A stretch of DNA of 13,015 nt from Actinomycetes bacterium (GCA_021850345.1 JAJZMN010000213.1:1-13015); one strand, 5' to 3'; positions 1 through 7,249 are shown, counted from the first letter of the stretch. The notes: generated by a model from the letters alone, not told the origin. Program-made: numbers and translations.

Positions 1-69
1 TGCCACTCCGTCGCGTCGCAGGGCAGCCAGCCGCTCAACGCTGCCCCCTCGGAAAGCTCCCCCTTGCGG

Positions 70-645
70 TCATCGCAGCTTCGCCAGCGCCTCGTTGAGC
101 TGGAGCACGTTCACGAACGGGGAGCCGAGGAAGCCCAGCTCTGGGCCCTGGGTTTCCCGGGCGACGAGCGCTCGGAGCCGCGCGGGATCGATGCCGGTCG
201 CCTTCGCCACCATGGGAATCTGGACAAGCGCGTCCTTGGGGGTGATGTCCGGGTCGATGCCGCTCCCCGACGTGGTGACGAGGTCCGTGGTGGGGTCGAC
301 GCCGACCTTGTGCCAGGCGACCACGAGTGCGTGCACGTCTGCACGCGGCGCCGCTGAGCTTGGACGGAGGTTCGTCGGGGCCGACTCCCCCCGGGTGCCG
401 TTCGCGACGAGTGGGTTATCGGCGTCGGGCCGGCCGTGGAACCACTGCGGATCGAGGATCTTCTTGGCCGAGTACCCGTTCCAGTTCTGGCCGATGATCG
501 CCGACCCGTTCTTCGTGATCGACCCGTTCGCCTGGAACGGAAAGAGCGCCTGGGCGACTCCGGTCCCGGCGAGCCCGTACGCGAAGCCGAAGATGGCGGT
601 GAGCACCAGCGCGAGAAGGAGCGATCTTCGCAGGTAGCCGAGCAT
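70..645 (-). CDS. kdpC: Potassium-transporting ATPase subunit C (KdpC)
   Basis: KdpC is the single-span subunit that stabilises the KdpFABC complex and supports ATP binding by KdpB. The 191-residue protein has one N-terminal membrane segment (about residues 8-30) and an extracytoplasmic domain. Family landmarks are visible: IGQNW (51-55), HGRP (70-73), TNLRPS (91-96), the highly conserved TTSGSGIDPDITP (124-136) and the C-terminal FVNVLQLNEAL (177-187). Length matches the usual 185-200. The ATG at 645 is chosen over an upstream in-frame ATG at 786 because the upstream extension is a shadow of kdpB, and because a near-perfect GAGGAGGT ribosome-binding site lies just before 645. It is 11 bp downstream of the kdpB stop, so it is co-transcribed. 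Family assignment is certain. Confidence 0.97.
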   Translation of the reverse strand: MLGYLRRSLLLALVLTAIFGFAYGLAGTGVAQALFPFQANGSITKNGSAIIGQNWNGYSAKKILDPQWFHGRPDADNPLVANGTRGESAPTNLRPSSAAPRADVHALVVAWHKVGVDPTTDLVTTSGSGIDPDITPKDALVQIPMVAKATGIDPARLRALVARETQGPELGFLGSPFVNVLQLNEALAKLR

Positions 646-656
646 GCAGGACCTCC

Positions 657-2738
657 TCAGTACCAGTGGACCGCAGTGAGGAACAGGTCGATCAGCTTGA
701 TCCCGATGAACGGCACGACGATCCCGCCGACCCCGTAGATCCAGACGTTGCGGCGCAGGATCGCCTGTGCGCCGCTGGGACGCCACTTCACCCCGCGAAG
801 CGCGAGGGGGATCAGCGCCACGATCACGAGCGCATTGAAGATGACCGCGGACAGGACGGCCGAAGTCGGGTTGTGCAGCCTCATGATGTTGAGTGCGTTG
901 AGCTGCGGATAGGTGGCGACGAAGAGCGCGGGGATGATCGCGAAGTACTTGGCGATGTCGTTGGCGATCGAGAACGTCGTCAGCGACCCCCGGGTGATCA
1001 ACAGCTGTTTGCCGATCTCGACGATTGTGATGAGCTTCGTGGGGTTGGAGTCGAGGTCGACCATGTTCCCGGCTTCTTTCGCCGCCGTCGTCCCCGTGTT
1101 CATCGCGACACCGACATCAGCCTGTGCGAGCGCCGGCGCGTCGTTGGTGCCGTCACCGGTCATCGCGACGAGGCGACCGCCCTCTTGCTCTGCCTTGATG
1201 AGCTCGAGCTTCGTCTCGGGCGTCGCTTCGGCGAGGAAGTCGTCGACTCCTGCCTCCTGGGCGATCGCCGCGGCGGTGAGCGGATTGTCTCCGGTGATCA
1301 TGACCGTGCGGATGCCCGCCGCTCGCATGTCGTCGAACCGCTCGCGGATGCCCTCTTTCACCACGTCCTTCAGTTCGATGACGCCCAGGACGTCGGCGCC
1401 GTCAGCGACGACGAGCGGCGTCGCTCCCTGGCGCGCGATCGAATCGACGACGCCGTCGAGGCCGTTCGGCACGGTGCCCCCCTGCTCGGTGACCCAGCGA
1501 CGAACAGCCTCCGCGGCGCCCTTGCGGATCTTTCGACCGTCGAGGTCGAGCCCCGACATGCGCGTCGTGGCGGAGAACGGCACGAACGCGTGGGCTCCGG
1601 TGAGCTCGCGCTCCCGGATGCCGAAGCGCTCCTTCGCGAGGACGACGATCGAGCGACCTTCGGGCGTTTCGTCGGCCAACGAGGCCAGCTGGGCAGCGTC
1701 GGCGACCTCCTCTTCGGTGTGGGAGCCCGCCGGATGGAAGCTGTCCGCCATGCGGTTGCCGAGCGTGATCGTCCCGGTCTTGTCCAAGAGCAGGGTCTGG
1801 ACGTCGCCCGCCGCCTCCACCGCCCTGCCGCTCATCGCGAGCACGTTGCGTTGGACGAGCCGGTCCATGCCTGCGATCCCGATCGCCGAGAGCAGCGCGC
1901 CGATCGTGGTCGGGATGAGGCAGACGAGCAGCGCGACGAGCACCACGACCGAGACCGTCGCGCCGGCGTAGTGGCCGAAGGGACGAAGCACGACGACCAC
2001 GGGGATGAACACGATCGTGAGCACCGACAAGAGGATCGTGAGCGCGATCTCGTTGGGCGTCTTCTGGCGGTTCGCTCCCTCCACGAGCGAGATCATCCGG
2101 TCCATGAACGTCTTGCCGCGCTCGGCCGTGATCCGCACGACGATGCGGTCCGACAGCACCTTCGTACCGCCCGTCACCGCGGAACGGTCCCCGCCCGACT
2201 CGCGGATGACAGGCGCCGACTCCCCGGTGATGGCCGACTCGTCGACAGACGCGACCCCCTCGACGATCTCCCCGTCGGAGGGAATGAGGTCGCCGGCCTC
2301 GCACACGACGAGGTCCCCCTTCGTGAGGTCGGCCGCGAGCACGCGGGACTCCTCGCCGTTCGCGTCCAGGCGCCGGGCCTCGGTCTCCGATCGCATCCGC
2401 CGCAACGTGTCCGCCTGCGCCCGGCCACGGCCCTCGGCCATGGCCTCGGCGAAGTTGGCGAAGAGCACGGTGAGGAAGAGCCATGCGGTGATCGACCAGG
2501 CGAAGAGCGTGGGGTGGGCGATCGACTCGGCCAACGTCACCACCGTGCCGATCAGCACGATGAACATCACCGGGTTCTTCACCTGTACCCGTGGGTCGAG
2601 CTTCTTTACGGCCTCGCCGCTGGCATAGCGAAGGATCTCTCGGTCGAAGAGGCTCCGTTGCCCCGCGACGCCCCTGGCGCTCGGCTTGCCGGCACCGGTG
2701 GGCGCGGGGAGTGGCGCGGCGGTGGCGGTTTCGGTCAC
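657..2738 (-). CDS. kdpB: Potassium-transporting P-type ATPase subunit B (KdpB)
   Basis: KdpB is the catalytic subunit of the KdpFABC potassium pump; it hydrolyses ATP to drive K+ delivered by KdpA across the membrane. The 693-residue protein has the full P-type ATPase set: actuator TGES (171-174, whose Ser matches the inhibitory phosphorylation site known in E. coli), the membrane CLIPTTIG motif (273-280), the phosphorylation loop DKTGTIT (Asp319), the hinge TGDN (482-485) and TGDGTNDAP (527-535). Asp594 and Lys597 in the NDIAK stretch match the membrane-embedded D583/K586 pair of E. coli KdpB. The GTG start at 2738 overlaps the kdpA stop in a GTGA and has a GGAGG about 9 nt upstream inside kdpA, so translation is coupled. 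Length is normal and nothing appears broken. Confidence 0.98.
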   Translation of the reverse strand: MTETATAAPLPAPTGAGKPSARGVAGQRSLFDREILRYASGEAVKKLDPRVQVKNPVMFIVLIGTVVTLAESIAHPTLFAWSITAWLFLTVLFANFAEAMAEGRGRAQADTLRRMRSETEARRLDANGEESRVLAADLTKGDLVVCEAGDLIPSDGEIVEGVASVDESAITGESAPVIRESGGDRSAVTGGTKVLSDRIVVRITAERGKTFMDRMISLVEGANRQKTPNEIALTILLSVLTIVFIPVVVVLRPFGHYAGATVSVVVLVALLVCLIPTTIGALLSAIGIAGMDRLVQRNVLAMSGRAVEAAGDVQTLLLDKTGTITLGNRMADSFHPAGSHTEEEVADAAQLASLADETPEGRSIVVLAKERFGIRERELTGAHAFVPFSATTRMSGLDLDGRKIRKGAAEAVRRWVTEQGGTVPNGLDGVVDSIARQGATPLVVADGADVLGVIELKDVVKEGIRERFDDMRAAGIRTVMITGDNPLTAAAIAQEAGVDDFLAEATPETKLELIKAEQEGGRLVAMTGDGTNDAPALAQADVGVAMNTGTTAAKEAGNMVDLDSNPTKLITIVEIGKQLLITRGSLTTFSIANDIAKYFAIIPALFVATYPQLNALNIMRLHNPTSAVLSAVIFNALVIVALIPLALRGVKWRPSGAQAILRRNVWIYGVGGIVVPFIGIKLIDLFLTAVHWY

Positions 2739-4477
2739 GAGAAAAGCCTCCGGGACGCGTATGTCGCGAGGTGCTCGAGCGAGATCCCGAAGAACTTGCC
2801 GTGGGACAACTGCTCCACGATCGGACCGAGCGACACCGCCGGGAAGAAGGTGAGGCCGCCGACGATGAGGATCACCCCGATCAAGAGCCCGACAAACATG
2901 GTGTTGTCGGTGCGGAACGTGCCCGCCGACGCCGGCACGAGGTTCTTCGCCGCGAGTGCCCCGGCCAGCGCAAGGGTGGGCACGATGATGGCGAAGCGCC
3001 CCATGAGCATGGCGATGCCGCCGGCGACGTTGTAAAAGGCGTGGTTGCCTGTCAGCCCGGCGAAGGCCGAGCCGTTGTTGTTCGCCTGCGAGGTGAAGGC
3101 GTAGAGGATCTCGCTGAAACCGTGCGGCCCGGCGTTGAGCGGACCGGCTCGCCCGGCATGGATCGAGACGGCGATCCCCGTGAGCACGAGGACCGTGATC
3201 GGCATGACGAGAATGCCGAAGCCCGCGAGCTTCACCTCCCGGGCCTGGATCTTCTTGCCGAGGTACTCGGGCGTCCGGCCGATCATGAGGCCGCCGATGA
3301 AGACCGCCACGATGGCGAACAGGAGGATCGTGTAGAGGCCGCTCCCCACTCCACCGGGCGATACCTCACCCAACATCATGCCGGTGAGCAGCCCGAAGCC
3401 CCCCATCGGGTTGTACGAGTCGTTGGACCCGTCGACCGATCCGGTGGAGGTCTGGGTGGAGGTGACGTCGTAGAGGGCGGACTGCGTGTCGCCGAAGCGC
3501 ACCTCCTTGCCCTCCATGTTCCCGGTGGGCTGGTGCACCACCCCCGCGGCGGCCACCGCCGGGTTGGGCTGGTGCTCGGCGTAGGAGGTGAACGCGGTCC
3601 ACGCGCCAAAGATGATGGTCATCGCGGCGAGCACGGCGACGCCCTGGCGGAGCGCGCCCACCATCTTGCCGAACACGTAGGTGAGGGCGACAGGAATGCA
3701 GAGGATGAGCGCCATCGAGAGCAGGTTCGTGAGGCCCGTCGGGTTCTCGAATGGATCCGCACCGTTGGCGTTGAAGAACCCGCCCCCGTTGGTACCGAGC
3801 TGCTTGATGGCCTCCATGAAGCCGACGGGACCCCGGGGGATCGTCTGGGTCACGCCGTTCAGGGCGTCGTGGATGTTGGCGGGACCGGCCAACGTCTGCA
3901 CCGCTCCTTGCCCCACGAACACGATGCCGAAGACGAAGGCGATCGGGAGCAGCACGTAGAGGCATCCGCGTACCGTGTCGACCCAGAAGTTGCCGATCGT
4001 CGGCGATCCCTTCCTCGCGAATCCGCGGATGAGGGCGACGGCCACCGCGACACCTACTGCTGCCGAGACGAACTGCTGCACCATGAGGGCGCCCATCTGG
4101 GAGAAGTAGGACATCGTCGTCTCGCCGGCGTAGTTCTGCCAGTTGGTGTTGGTGAGGAACGACACGGCGGTGTTCCACGACAGCGCAGGGGGAACCGCGC
4201 CCAGATGCTGAGGGTCCAGGGGGAAGGACCCTTGGAGTCGGAAGATCAGGTACTCGAAGAAGAAGAAGACCGCCGAGAAGACGAGGAGGGAGGTGGCGTA
4301 GCGCTTCCAGGTCTGCTCGCGGTCGGGCGCGGTGCCGATCAGCCGGTAGATCGGGCGCTCGAGGAAGCCGAGGAAGTGCACGCGTGTCTCGTACACGGCC
4401 ACCATGTAGGCGCCGAGGAAGCGCCACGCGATCGCCACGAGCACGACGAGCGCGACGATGGTCCAGGCGAAGTCCAT
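2735..4477 (-). CDS. kdpA: Potassium-transporting ATPase subunit A (KdpA)
   Basis: KdpA is the channel-like subunit that selects and binds K+ in the KdpFABC complex; it belongs to the SKT superfamily. The 580-residue protein is many-spanning and shows the filter loops: TNTNWQ (109-114), [12 protein letters not shown] (228-239), MGGFG (358-362) and [11 protein letters not shown] (464-474). [13 protein letters not shown] (398-410) is also a family signature. It is about 20 residues longer than the E. coli protein (557), mainly in the extracellular stretch around 300-355. The ATG at 4477 lies 7 nt after the kdpF stop and is preceded by GAGGCGG overlapping that stop. The gene is second-to-third in a tight operon (micro-ORF, kdpF, kdpA, kdpB, kdpC). 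Confidence 0.98.
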   Translation of the reverse strand: MDFAWTIVALVVLVAIAWRFLGAYMVAVYETRVHFLGFLERPIYRLIGTAPDREQTWKRYATSLLVFSAVFFFFEYLIFRLQGSFPLDPQHLGAVPPALSWNTAVSFLTNTNWQNYAGETTMSYFSQMGALMVQQFVSAAVGVAVAVALIRGFARKGSPTIGNFWVDTVRGCLYVLLPIAFVFGIVFVGQGAVQTLAGPANIHDALNGVTQTIPRGPVGFMEAIKQLGTNGGGFFNANGADPFENPTGLTNLLSMALILCIPVALTYVFGKMVGALRQGVAVLAAMTIIFGAWTAFTSYAEHQPNPAVAAAGVVHQPTGNMEGKEVRFGDTQSALYDVTSTQTSTGSVDGSNDSYNPMGGFGLLTGMMLGEVSPGGVGSGLYTILLFAIVAVFIGGLMIGRTPEYLGKKIQAREVKLAGFGILVMPITVLVLTGIAVSIHAGRAGPLNAGPHGFSEILYAFTSQANNNGSAFAGLTGNHAFYNVAGGIAMLMGRFAIIVPTLALAGALAAKNLVPASAGTFRTDNTMFVGLLIGVILIVGGLTFFPAVSLGPIVEQLSHGKFFGISLEHLATYASRRLFS

Positions 4478-4484
4478 GTCCGCC

Positions 4485-4574
4485 TCAGAACCACTCTGGC
4501 TTGAACAGCGCCACGCCGACGTAGACGAACACGGCGATCGAGACCGCCAGCAGGATGCCGTCGGTGATGCTCAC
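4485..4574 (-). CDS. kdpF: Potassium-transporting ATPase subunit F (KdpF), 29 residues
   Basis: KdpF is the tiny single-span peptide that stabilises the KdpFABC complex. Translation from the GTG at 4574 gives 29 residues: a short start (MSITDGI), a hydrophobic span rich in Val, Ala and Leu, and the C-terminus ALFKPEWF. This matches the family ending of the form L-x-P-E-x-F. GGAGCGG lies upstream at Shine-Dalgarno distance. The start overlaps the stop of a preceding micro-ORF by GTGA (4571-4574), and kdpA begins 7 nt downstream. Position, size and C-terminal motif make the assignment firm. It is short enough that automatic gene callers often miss it. Confidence 0.92.
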   Translation of the reverse strand: MSITDGILLAVSIAVFVYVGVALFKPEWF

Positions 4575-4654
4575 ACCCGCTCCAGTGCCCAGACGAGCCC
4601 GAGCATGGCGGCGAAGAACGCCACCGTGCCTATCACCGCGAAGAAGTCACCCAT
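4571..4654 (-). CDS. Putative micro-protein leading the kdp operon (single membrane span, 27 residues)
   Basis: An ATG at 4654 opens a 27-residue ORF that is almost wholly one hydrophobic helix (MGDFFAVIGTVAFFAAM, then a short stretch ending WALERV). Its TGA is shared with the GTG start of kdpF (GTGA at 4571-4574), the same junction that links kdpA and kdpB. That overlap, the strand, and the membrane-like composition argue for a translated gene rather than chance. I recall similar tiny span-plus-ERL or -DRL ORFs before kdpF in other bacteria, but that is memory and was not checked. No clear Shine-Dalgarno site precedes it (GACTGGCCGC). It may be an accessory Kdp subunit or a leader that couples translation into kdpF. 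Function is unknown. Confidence 0.6.
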   Translation of the reverse strand: MGDFFAVIGTVAFFAAMLGLVWALERV

Positions 4655-4683
4655 GCGGCCAGTCAACCGGTCGGGTCGTCAAT

Positions 4684-4699
4684 GCAACGTGGACGTTGC
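4684..4699. promoter_or_regulatory. Inverted repeat upstream of the kdp operon, possible operator
   Basis: GCAACGT and ACGTTGC form a perfect 7-bp inverted repeat around a 2-bp centre, starting 30 bp before the kdp micro-ORF ATG at 4654. Its place between divergent genes suggests an operator for the kdp promoter. No clear -35/-10 pair is visible next to it. KdpE sites are not well enough defined to name the regulator. Confidence 0.35.
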
Positions 4700-4749
4700 C
4701 GGGCTGCGCATCAACAATTCGTGAACGTCGTGACCACTCACCCTCGGCG

Positions 4750-4797
4750 GTGTCGGGCTCGCCGAGTGTCGAGTTCGCCGAGTGTCGGGTTCGCCGA
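4750..4797. repeat. Three tandem copies of a 16-bp unit in the kdp/divergent-gene promoter region
   Basis: The unit GTGTCGGGTTCGCCGA occurs three times head to tail (4750-4765, 4766-4781, 4782-4797) with one or two changes per copy. It fills most of the space between the divergent kdp operon and the membrane gene at 4813. Regularly spaced copies on one face or alternating faces could act as multiple binding sites, or be a simple slippage product. Confidence 0.8.
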
Positions 4798-4802
4798 GTC
4801 TC

Positions 4803-4808
4803 TAGGCT
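4803..4808 (+). promoter_or_regulatory. Possible -10 element (TAGGCT) of a leaderless transcript
   Basis: TAGGCT fits the actinobacterial TANNNT -10 pattern and ends 7 nt before the ATG at 4816 (4 nt before the ATG at 4813). No Shine-Dalgarno site is seen, so the transcript may begin at or next to the start codon. No convincing -35 is present because the 16-bp repeats occupy that place. Confidence 0.3.
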
Positions 4809-4812
4809 GTCG

Positions 4813-5520
4813 ATGATGCAAGTCCGGGGGCGCCGGCCGGTCCGCGGGCTCGTCCGCGTGCTCGTCCGCGTGCTACCCGGGCTGTTGGCGCTTCTCGCCT
4901 TCGCTGCGTTCATCGGGTGGGAGAGCGTGCAGGGGCGCTACTCCACGGCCTCCCACGCGAGCGTGCTCGCGGTGATCGGCGTGATGCTCGTGCTCGCGTC
5001 GATGGCCGGCCGTGCCAGGCAGCGTGTGCGCAGCCGGACATGGCTACTCGCCGCCGCACGCGCCCCTCGCAGGCTCCTGCGCGACGCCCCTCGGTCCGCC
5101 GCCGCCGCGGGAACCCTCGTGTGGGTGGTCTTGATCTTGGCCACGATCGCCTGGGACGCGACGAGCTTCGCGGAACAGCGGCACTCGCTGCCGACGCTCA
5201 GCCGCCTCTTCGGCAGCCTGACGGCCCACGACTGGGGCAGGGCGCTCGTGTTCGCTGCCTGGCTCGCCCTCGGCCTCTATCTCGCAATCGGCTGGCGACT
5301 GCCCGTCGGGGAGGCACGCACCGACCGGTTGCGCGCTGACGCGTCCCACCGCGTTGCCCGGCAGCCGGCACGTCCGACGACAGGGCCAGCACGTCCGACG
5401 ACAGGGCCGGCACGTCCGACGACAGGGCCGGCACGTCCGACGACAGGGCCGGCACGTCCGACGACAGGGCCGGCACCTCCGACGACAGGGCCGGCCGAGT
5501 GGACGGAGACCCTCGAGTGA
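4813..5520 (+). CDS. Four-span membrane protein with DUF6186-like second half and Pro/Thr-rich repeat tail, function unknown
   Basis: The 235-residue product is not a known enzyme. It has a basic N-terminus, hydrophobic spans near residues 21-36, 49-65, 98-116 and 143-161, then a soluble tail. The stretch from about 100 to 162 (VWVVLILATIAW, then SLPTLSRLFGSL and WGRALVFAAWLALGLYL) lines up with the whole of the next gene's product, so it looks like a DUF6186-type domain. The tail (about 185-227) is six copies of ARPTTGP-type heptads encoded by a 21-bp tandem repeat. Two adjacent ATGs (4813, 4816) are possible starts; the ORF is open further upstream but that part is out of character. Its stop overlaps the next start by GTGA, so the two are co-expressed. 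It is divergent from the kdp operon. Confidence 0.72.
   Translation: MMQVRGRRPVRGLVRVLVRVLPGLLALLAFAAFIGWESVQGRYSTASHASVLAVIGVMLVLASMAGRARQRVRSRTWLLAAARAPRRLLRDAPRSAAAAGTLVWVVLILATIAWDATSFAEQRHSLPTLSRLFGSLTAHDWGRALVFAAWLALGLYLAIGWRLPVGEARTDRLRADASHRVARQPARPTTGPARPTTGPARPTTGPARPTTGPARPTTGPAPPTTGPAEWTETLE
4848..4871. repeat. Two tandem copies of a 12-bp unit inside the membrane gene
   Basis: GCTCGTCCGCGT occurs twice in a row (4848-4859 and 4860-4871), encoding the repeated VRVL of the N-terminal basic segment. The copies are identical, so the duplication is probably recent. Confidence 0.75.
5367..5492. repeat. Six tandem copies of a 21-bp unit encoding ARPTTGP-type heptads
   Basis: Six 21-bp units run without gaps from 5367 (starts at 5367, 5388, 5409, 5430, 5451, 5472). 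Each begins GGCACGTCCGACGACAGG, with only A for G at the first base of copy 2 and C for G in copy 6 (Arg to Pro). The near-identity at third codon positions points to recent expansion by slippage or unequal exchange. The unit is a multiple of three, so copy-number change keeps the reading frame. Confidence 0.93.
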
Positions 5521-5711
5521 GCGTCGGCGCCGTGGTCTGGGTGGCCATCGGCACGGTGTGGGTGCTTTCGCTGCTCGCCGGACGCCTCGTGGGGCCGATT
5601 CCCGGAATCAGTGCCGTCGTCCGTGCCTTCCTCGGGTCCTGGTTCGGGCGGATGGTCGCACTCGCCGCGTGGGCGGAGGCCGGCTGGCACCTGTTCGGTC
5701 AGCGGCCGTAA
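5517..5711 (+). CDS. DUF6186-like small membrane protein
   Basis: The 64-residue product has an N-terminal span (about 3-21) and a C-terminal span (about 45-61), joined by a loop with IPGISAVVRAFLGSWFGR, and ends GWHLFGQRP. The pattern of two spans with a Pro-containing loop, a Gly-Arg before the second span and a terminal GWH-F fits the actinobacterial DUF6186 family as I remember it; no function is known. The GTG at 5517 is preferred over the ATG-less GTG at 5499 because it overlaps the preceding stop by GTGA and has GGAG about 8 nt upstream. Its 3' end overlaps the convergent gene (stop at 5699) by 13 bp. It is similar to the C-terminal half of its upstream partner. Confidence 0.75.
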   Translation: MSVGAVVWVAIGTVWVLSLLAGRLVGPIPGISAVVRAFLGSWFGRMVALAAWAEAGWHLFGQRP

Positions 5712-6286
5712 GGCGGGGATGTGGAGAGCACGACGCGGATCCTCTCCACCCCCGACGCGACGCTCTCGACCTCTCGCACGGCGTCCGAGGCCAGCTCACC
5801 CGCCCGTACGCCGGTCGTTGAGCTCGCCGACGCCAGTGCCGCCTTGCGGATCGCCGACGAAGCCGCAAGCGCGTCGCCGACCTGACTTCGCACCTCGGCG
5901 ACTTCGGGTGTGGACGGGGGCATGCCCGCAGCGACGGCAAGCAATCGGTCGAGCTCCTCGGCCGTCGCGCGAAGGCGACGGTTGAGACTTCGCAGCTCGC
6001 CGATCGGGCCGCCCACGGCGGCTTCTGCGCCCTTGAGCGCCCGTGTGGCGTCCGTCACGGACTGCCACAGCTCGTAGCGCCAGCGCGACGGGCCGCCACG
6101 GCCACCGTTCGCCCGCCATGAAGCGATCCACGAGAGTCCCGCCCGAATGTCCGCCCGTGCGCGCAAGGCTCGCCAGCGAGCCCGAACCCGGTGCACGACG
6201 ACGAGCACCCCAGCCAGGAAAAGGGCGCCGAGACCTGCGAGCACCACCCCCAGGTGCGACACGAACGGAGCGAGGAACGCACCCAC
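5699..6286 (-). CDS. Single-span membrane-anchored helical protein, function unknown
   Basis: I do not recognise this 195-residue protein beyond resemblance to uncharacterised actinobacterial membrane-anchored proteins. It has one N-terminal span (about residues 8-31, LGVVLAGLGALFLAGVLVVV) followed by a basic stretch (HRVRARWRALRARAD), which predicts a cytoplasmic C-terminal domain. That domain is Ala/Arg/Glu-rich and largely helical (RSLNRRLRATAEELDRLLAV near 99-118), and possibly coiled coil. The GTG at 6286 is chosen because a -10-like TATACT lies exactly 6 nt upstream and the longer ORF to 6484 is low-complexity antisense to the zinc-ribbon ORF. It ends overlapping the DUF6186-like gene tail to tail. 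Confidence 0.7.
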   Translation of the reverse strand: MGAFLAPFVSHLGVVLAGLGALFLAGVLVVVHRVRARWRALRARADIRAGLSWIASWRANGGRGGPSRWRYELWQSVTDATRALKGAEAAVGGPIGELRSLNRRLRATAEELDRLLAVAAGMPPSTPEVAEVRSQVGDALAASSAIRKAALASASSTTGVRAGELASDAVREVESVASGVERIRVVLSTSPPYGR

Positions 6287-6292
6287 GCTCGG

Positions 6293-6298
6293 AGTATA
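6293..6298 (-). promoter_or_regulatory. -10 element (TATACT) of a likely leaderless transcript
   Basis: On the minus strand TATACT (5 of 6 to TATAAT) is followed by CCGAGC and then the GTG at 6286, so a start of transcription 7 nt downstream would fall on the first base of the start codon. No Shine-Dalgarno site is present and no good -35 is seen. Confidence 0.5.
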
Positions 6299-6365
6299 CG
6301 GCCGGGTTCCGCAGCGGCTCCGGCGATCCACCGCACGGCCACTGACACCAAGAAGACTCGCGGGG

Positions 6366-6563
6366 ATGCACACAGTCCGAGGAGCACCTGGCCCGTCCGA
6401 GGACCGCTGCAAGCCGCCGAGCGCGCCGGAGGCCATCGCCGGCGGCGAGCGCTCGCCCCAGGCGACGTTCGCCTGGTGCCCCATGTGCGACGGGCCTCTC
6501 GCCCCCGAGCACGCTCACTTCCGTTGCGCCGAATGCGGCTGGCGCGACAGCTGCTGCGACTGA
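6366..6563 (+). CDS. Small zinc-ribbon protein, function unknown
   Basis: The 65-residue ORF has a disordered Pro/Ser-rich N-terminal half and a C-terminal zinc-ribbon-like module: CPMC (Cys38, Cys41), then CAEC (Cys54, Cys57), 12 residues between the pairs, ending in DSCCD (Cys63, Cys64). Four Cys in two C-x2-C knuckles is the standard zinc-binding layout; it could bind nucleic acid or a protein partner. The ATG at 6366 is the nearest plausible start; the purine-rich GCGGGG before it is only a weak ribosome-binding site, and an open frame extends upstream to 6147 through the antisense gene. The stop sits in the first copy of a 22-bp tandem repeat. Cys clustering in a GC-rich random frame is unusual, which favours a real gene. 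Confidence 0.58.
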   Translation: MHTVRGAPGPSEDRCKPPSAPEAIAGGERSPQATFAWCPMCDGPLAPEHAHFRCAECGWRDSCCD

Positions 6564-6609
6564 GCTCGACAGGCGCTCCGACTGAGCGCGACAGCGGCTG
6601 CGACTGAGC
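6544..6609. repeat. Three tandem copies of a 22-bp unit at the 3' end of the zinc-ribbon ORF
   Basis: Copies at 6544-6565, 6566-6587 and 6588-6609 share the core CGACAG..GCT.CGACTGAGC with 2-4 differences each. The first copy holds the last codons and TGA of the zinc-ribbon ORF, and each later copy repeats that TGA. The repeats fill the gap between the convergent genes ending at 6563 and 6679. Confidence 0.85.
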
Positions 6610-6678
6610 CGCGCACGCAGGCGTCGACATTCACCGCCGCGGGATGCCCGGCGGGCTTGGTGCCGATCGGCCAGCTCC

Positions 6679-7200
6679 TCAGGCCTGGGGCATCGGTGCT
6701 GTGTGCCCGGCGAGCGCACCGTGCTCATCGGTGCGCCGGAGGCCGAGTCGCGCCTCGCGCTCGAGCCGTTCGCGGCGTGCCGGCACGACGATCGACTGGT
6801 TCCGCACGTGCACGAACCAGGCCGTCATCGCGATGACGCCCAGGATGCCCATGCCGACGAGTCCCAGGAAGATGAGCAGCCCGAGCGTGAGGTAGGCGTT
6901 GTTCGGCCCGACGACGCGCTTTCCGAGGATCCACGTGATGAGCGCCATCATGAAGAACTCGAGCCCCCACCAAGAGCTGAACATGATGACCGCGGCGCGC
7001 GCGGTGCGGCGATAACCGCCAGACAGTGAGCGCAGGGGCCCGGGGATGACCGCCCCGCCGATTACGAGGAAGACGACCAGGACACCTCCGGCGACCACCG
7101 CTGGCCACCAGGTGTCCGTGTAGACGCCGAGGACGGCGAAGGACATCGAGCACGCGAAGACGAGCGTCAACCCGATGAGCGTCAGATACAGCGTCCGCAC
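6679..7200 (-). CDS. Four-span integral membrane protein, function unknown
   Basis: The 173-residue product is a compact membrane protein with spans near residues 5-25, 31-52, 68-92 and 100-130, and a charged C-terminal tail (VRNQSIVVPARRERLEREAR). I recognise no catalytic or transport motif. Notable are the aromatic pairs TWWP near 30 and SSWWGLEFFMM near 75-85. The GTG at 7200 is preceded by GGTGAGGTGA about 7 nt upstream, a good Shine-Dalgarno site. It lies 98 bp downstream of the Fur-family gene on the same strand, with a hairpin between, so co-transcription is possible but unproven. A link to metal handling would be inference from position only. Confidence 0.75.
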   Translation of the reverse strand: MRTLYLTLIGLTLVFACSMSFAVLGVYTDTWWPAVVAGGVLVVFLVIGGAVIPGPLRSLSGGYRRTARAAVIMFSSWWGLEFFMMALITWILGKRVVGPNNAYLTLGLLIFLGLVGMGILGVIAMTAWFVHVRNQSIVVPARRERLEREARLGLRRTDEHGALAGHTAPMPQA

Positions 7201-7249
7201 TTCGTGCTCACCTCACCTTTCTCGCCCCCGTCACATCCCCGCGCCGCGC

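Noticed and set aside
1..69. Possible start of kdpD downstream of kdpC on the minus strand.
   Set aside because: Open frames exist (a TTG at 38 after AGGGGG, or a GTG-GCA at the very edge), but too few codons are visible and none shows the KdpD Walker region. The stretch is left unassigned.
666..4504. Very long plus-strand open frames antisense to kdpB and kdpA.
   Set aside because: Rich in Arg, Asp, His and Gly with no domain; they are mirror frames of GC-rich coding sequence, while the minus strand carries full KdpA and KdpB motifs.
4655..4812. c-di-AMP or other riboswitch before the kdp operon.
   Set aside because: The gap is short, filled by a palindrome and 16-bp repeats, and I see none of the conserved riboswitch core.
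5367..5492. CRISPR array.
   Set aside because: The 21-bp units are contiguous with no spacers and lie in a coding frame.
5277..5690. Minus-strand ORFs encoding VGRAGPV repeats.
   Set aside because: They are the reverse reading of the 21-bp repeat, which stays open in several frames; the plus-strand frame has the membrane domain and coupled start.
6646..6671. Hairpins (GCCCG-G-CGGGC and GCCGATCGGC) as a bidirectional terminator.
   Set aside because: Both are short with no workable loop or T-run; such palindromes are common at this GC content.
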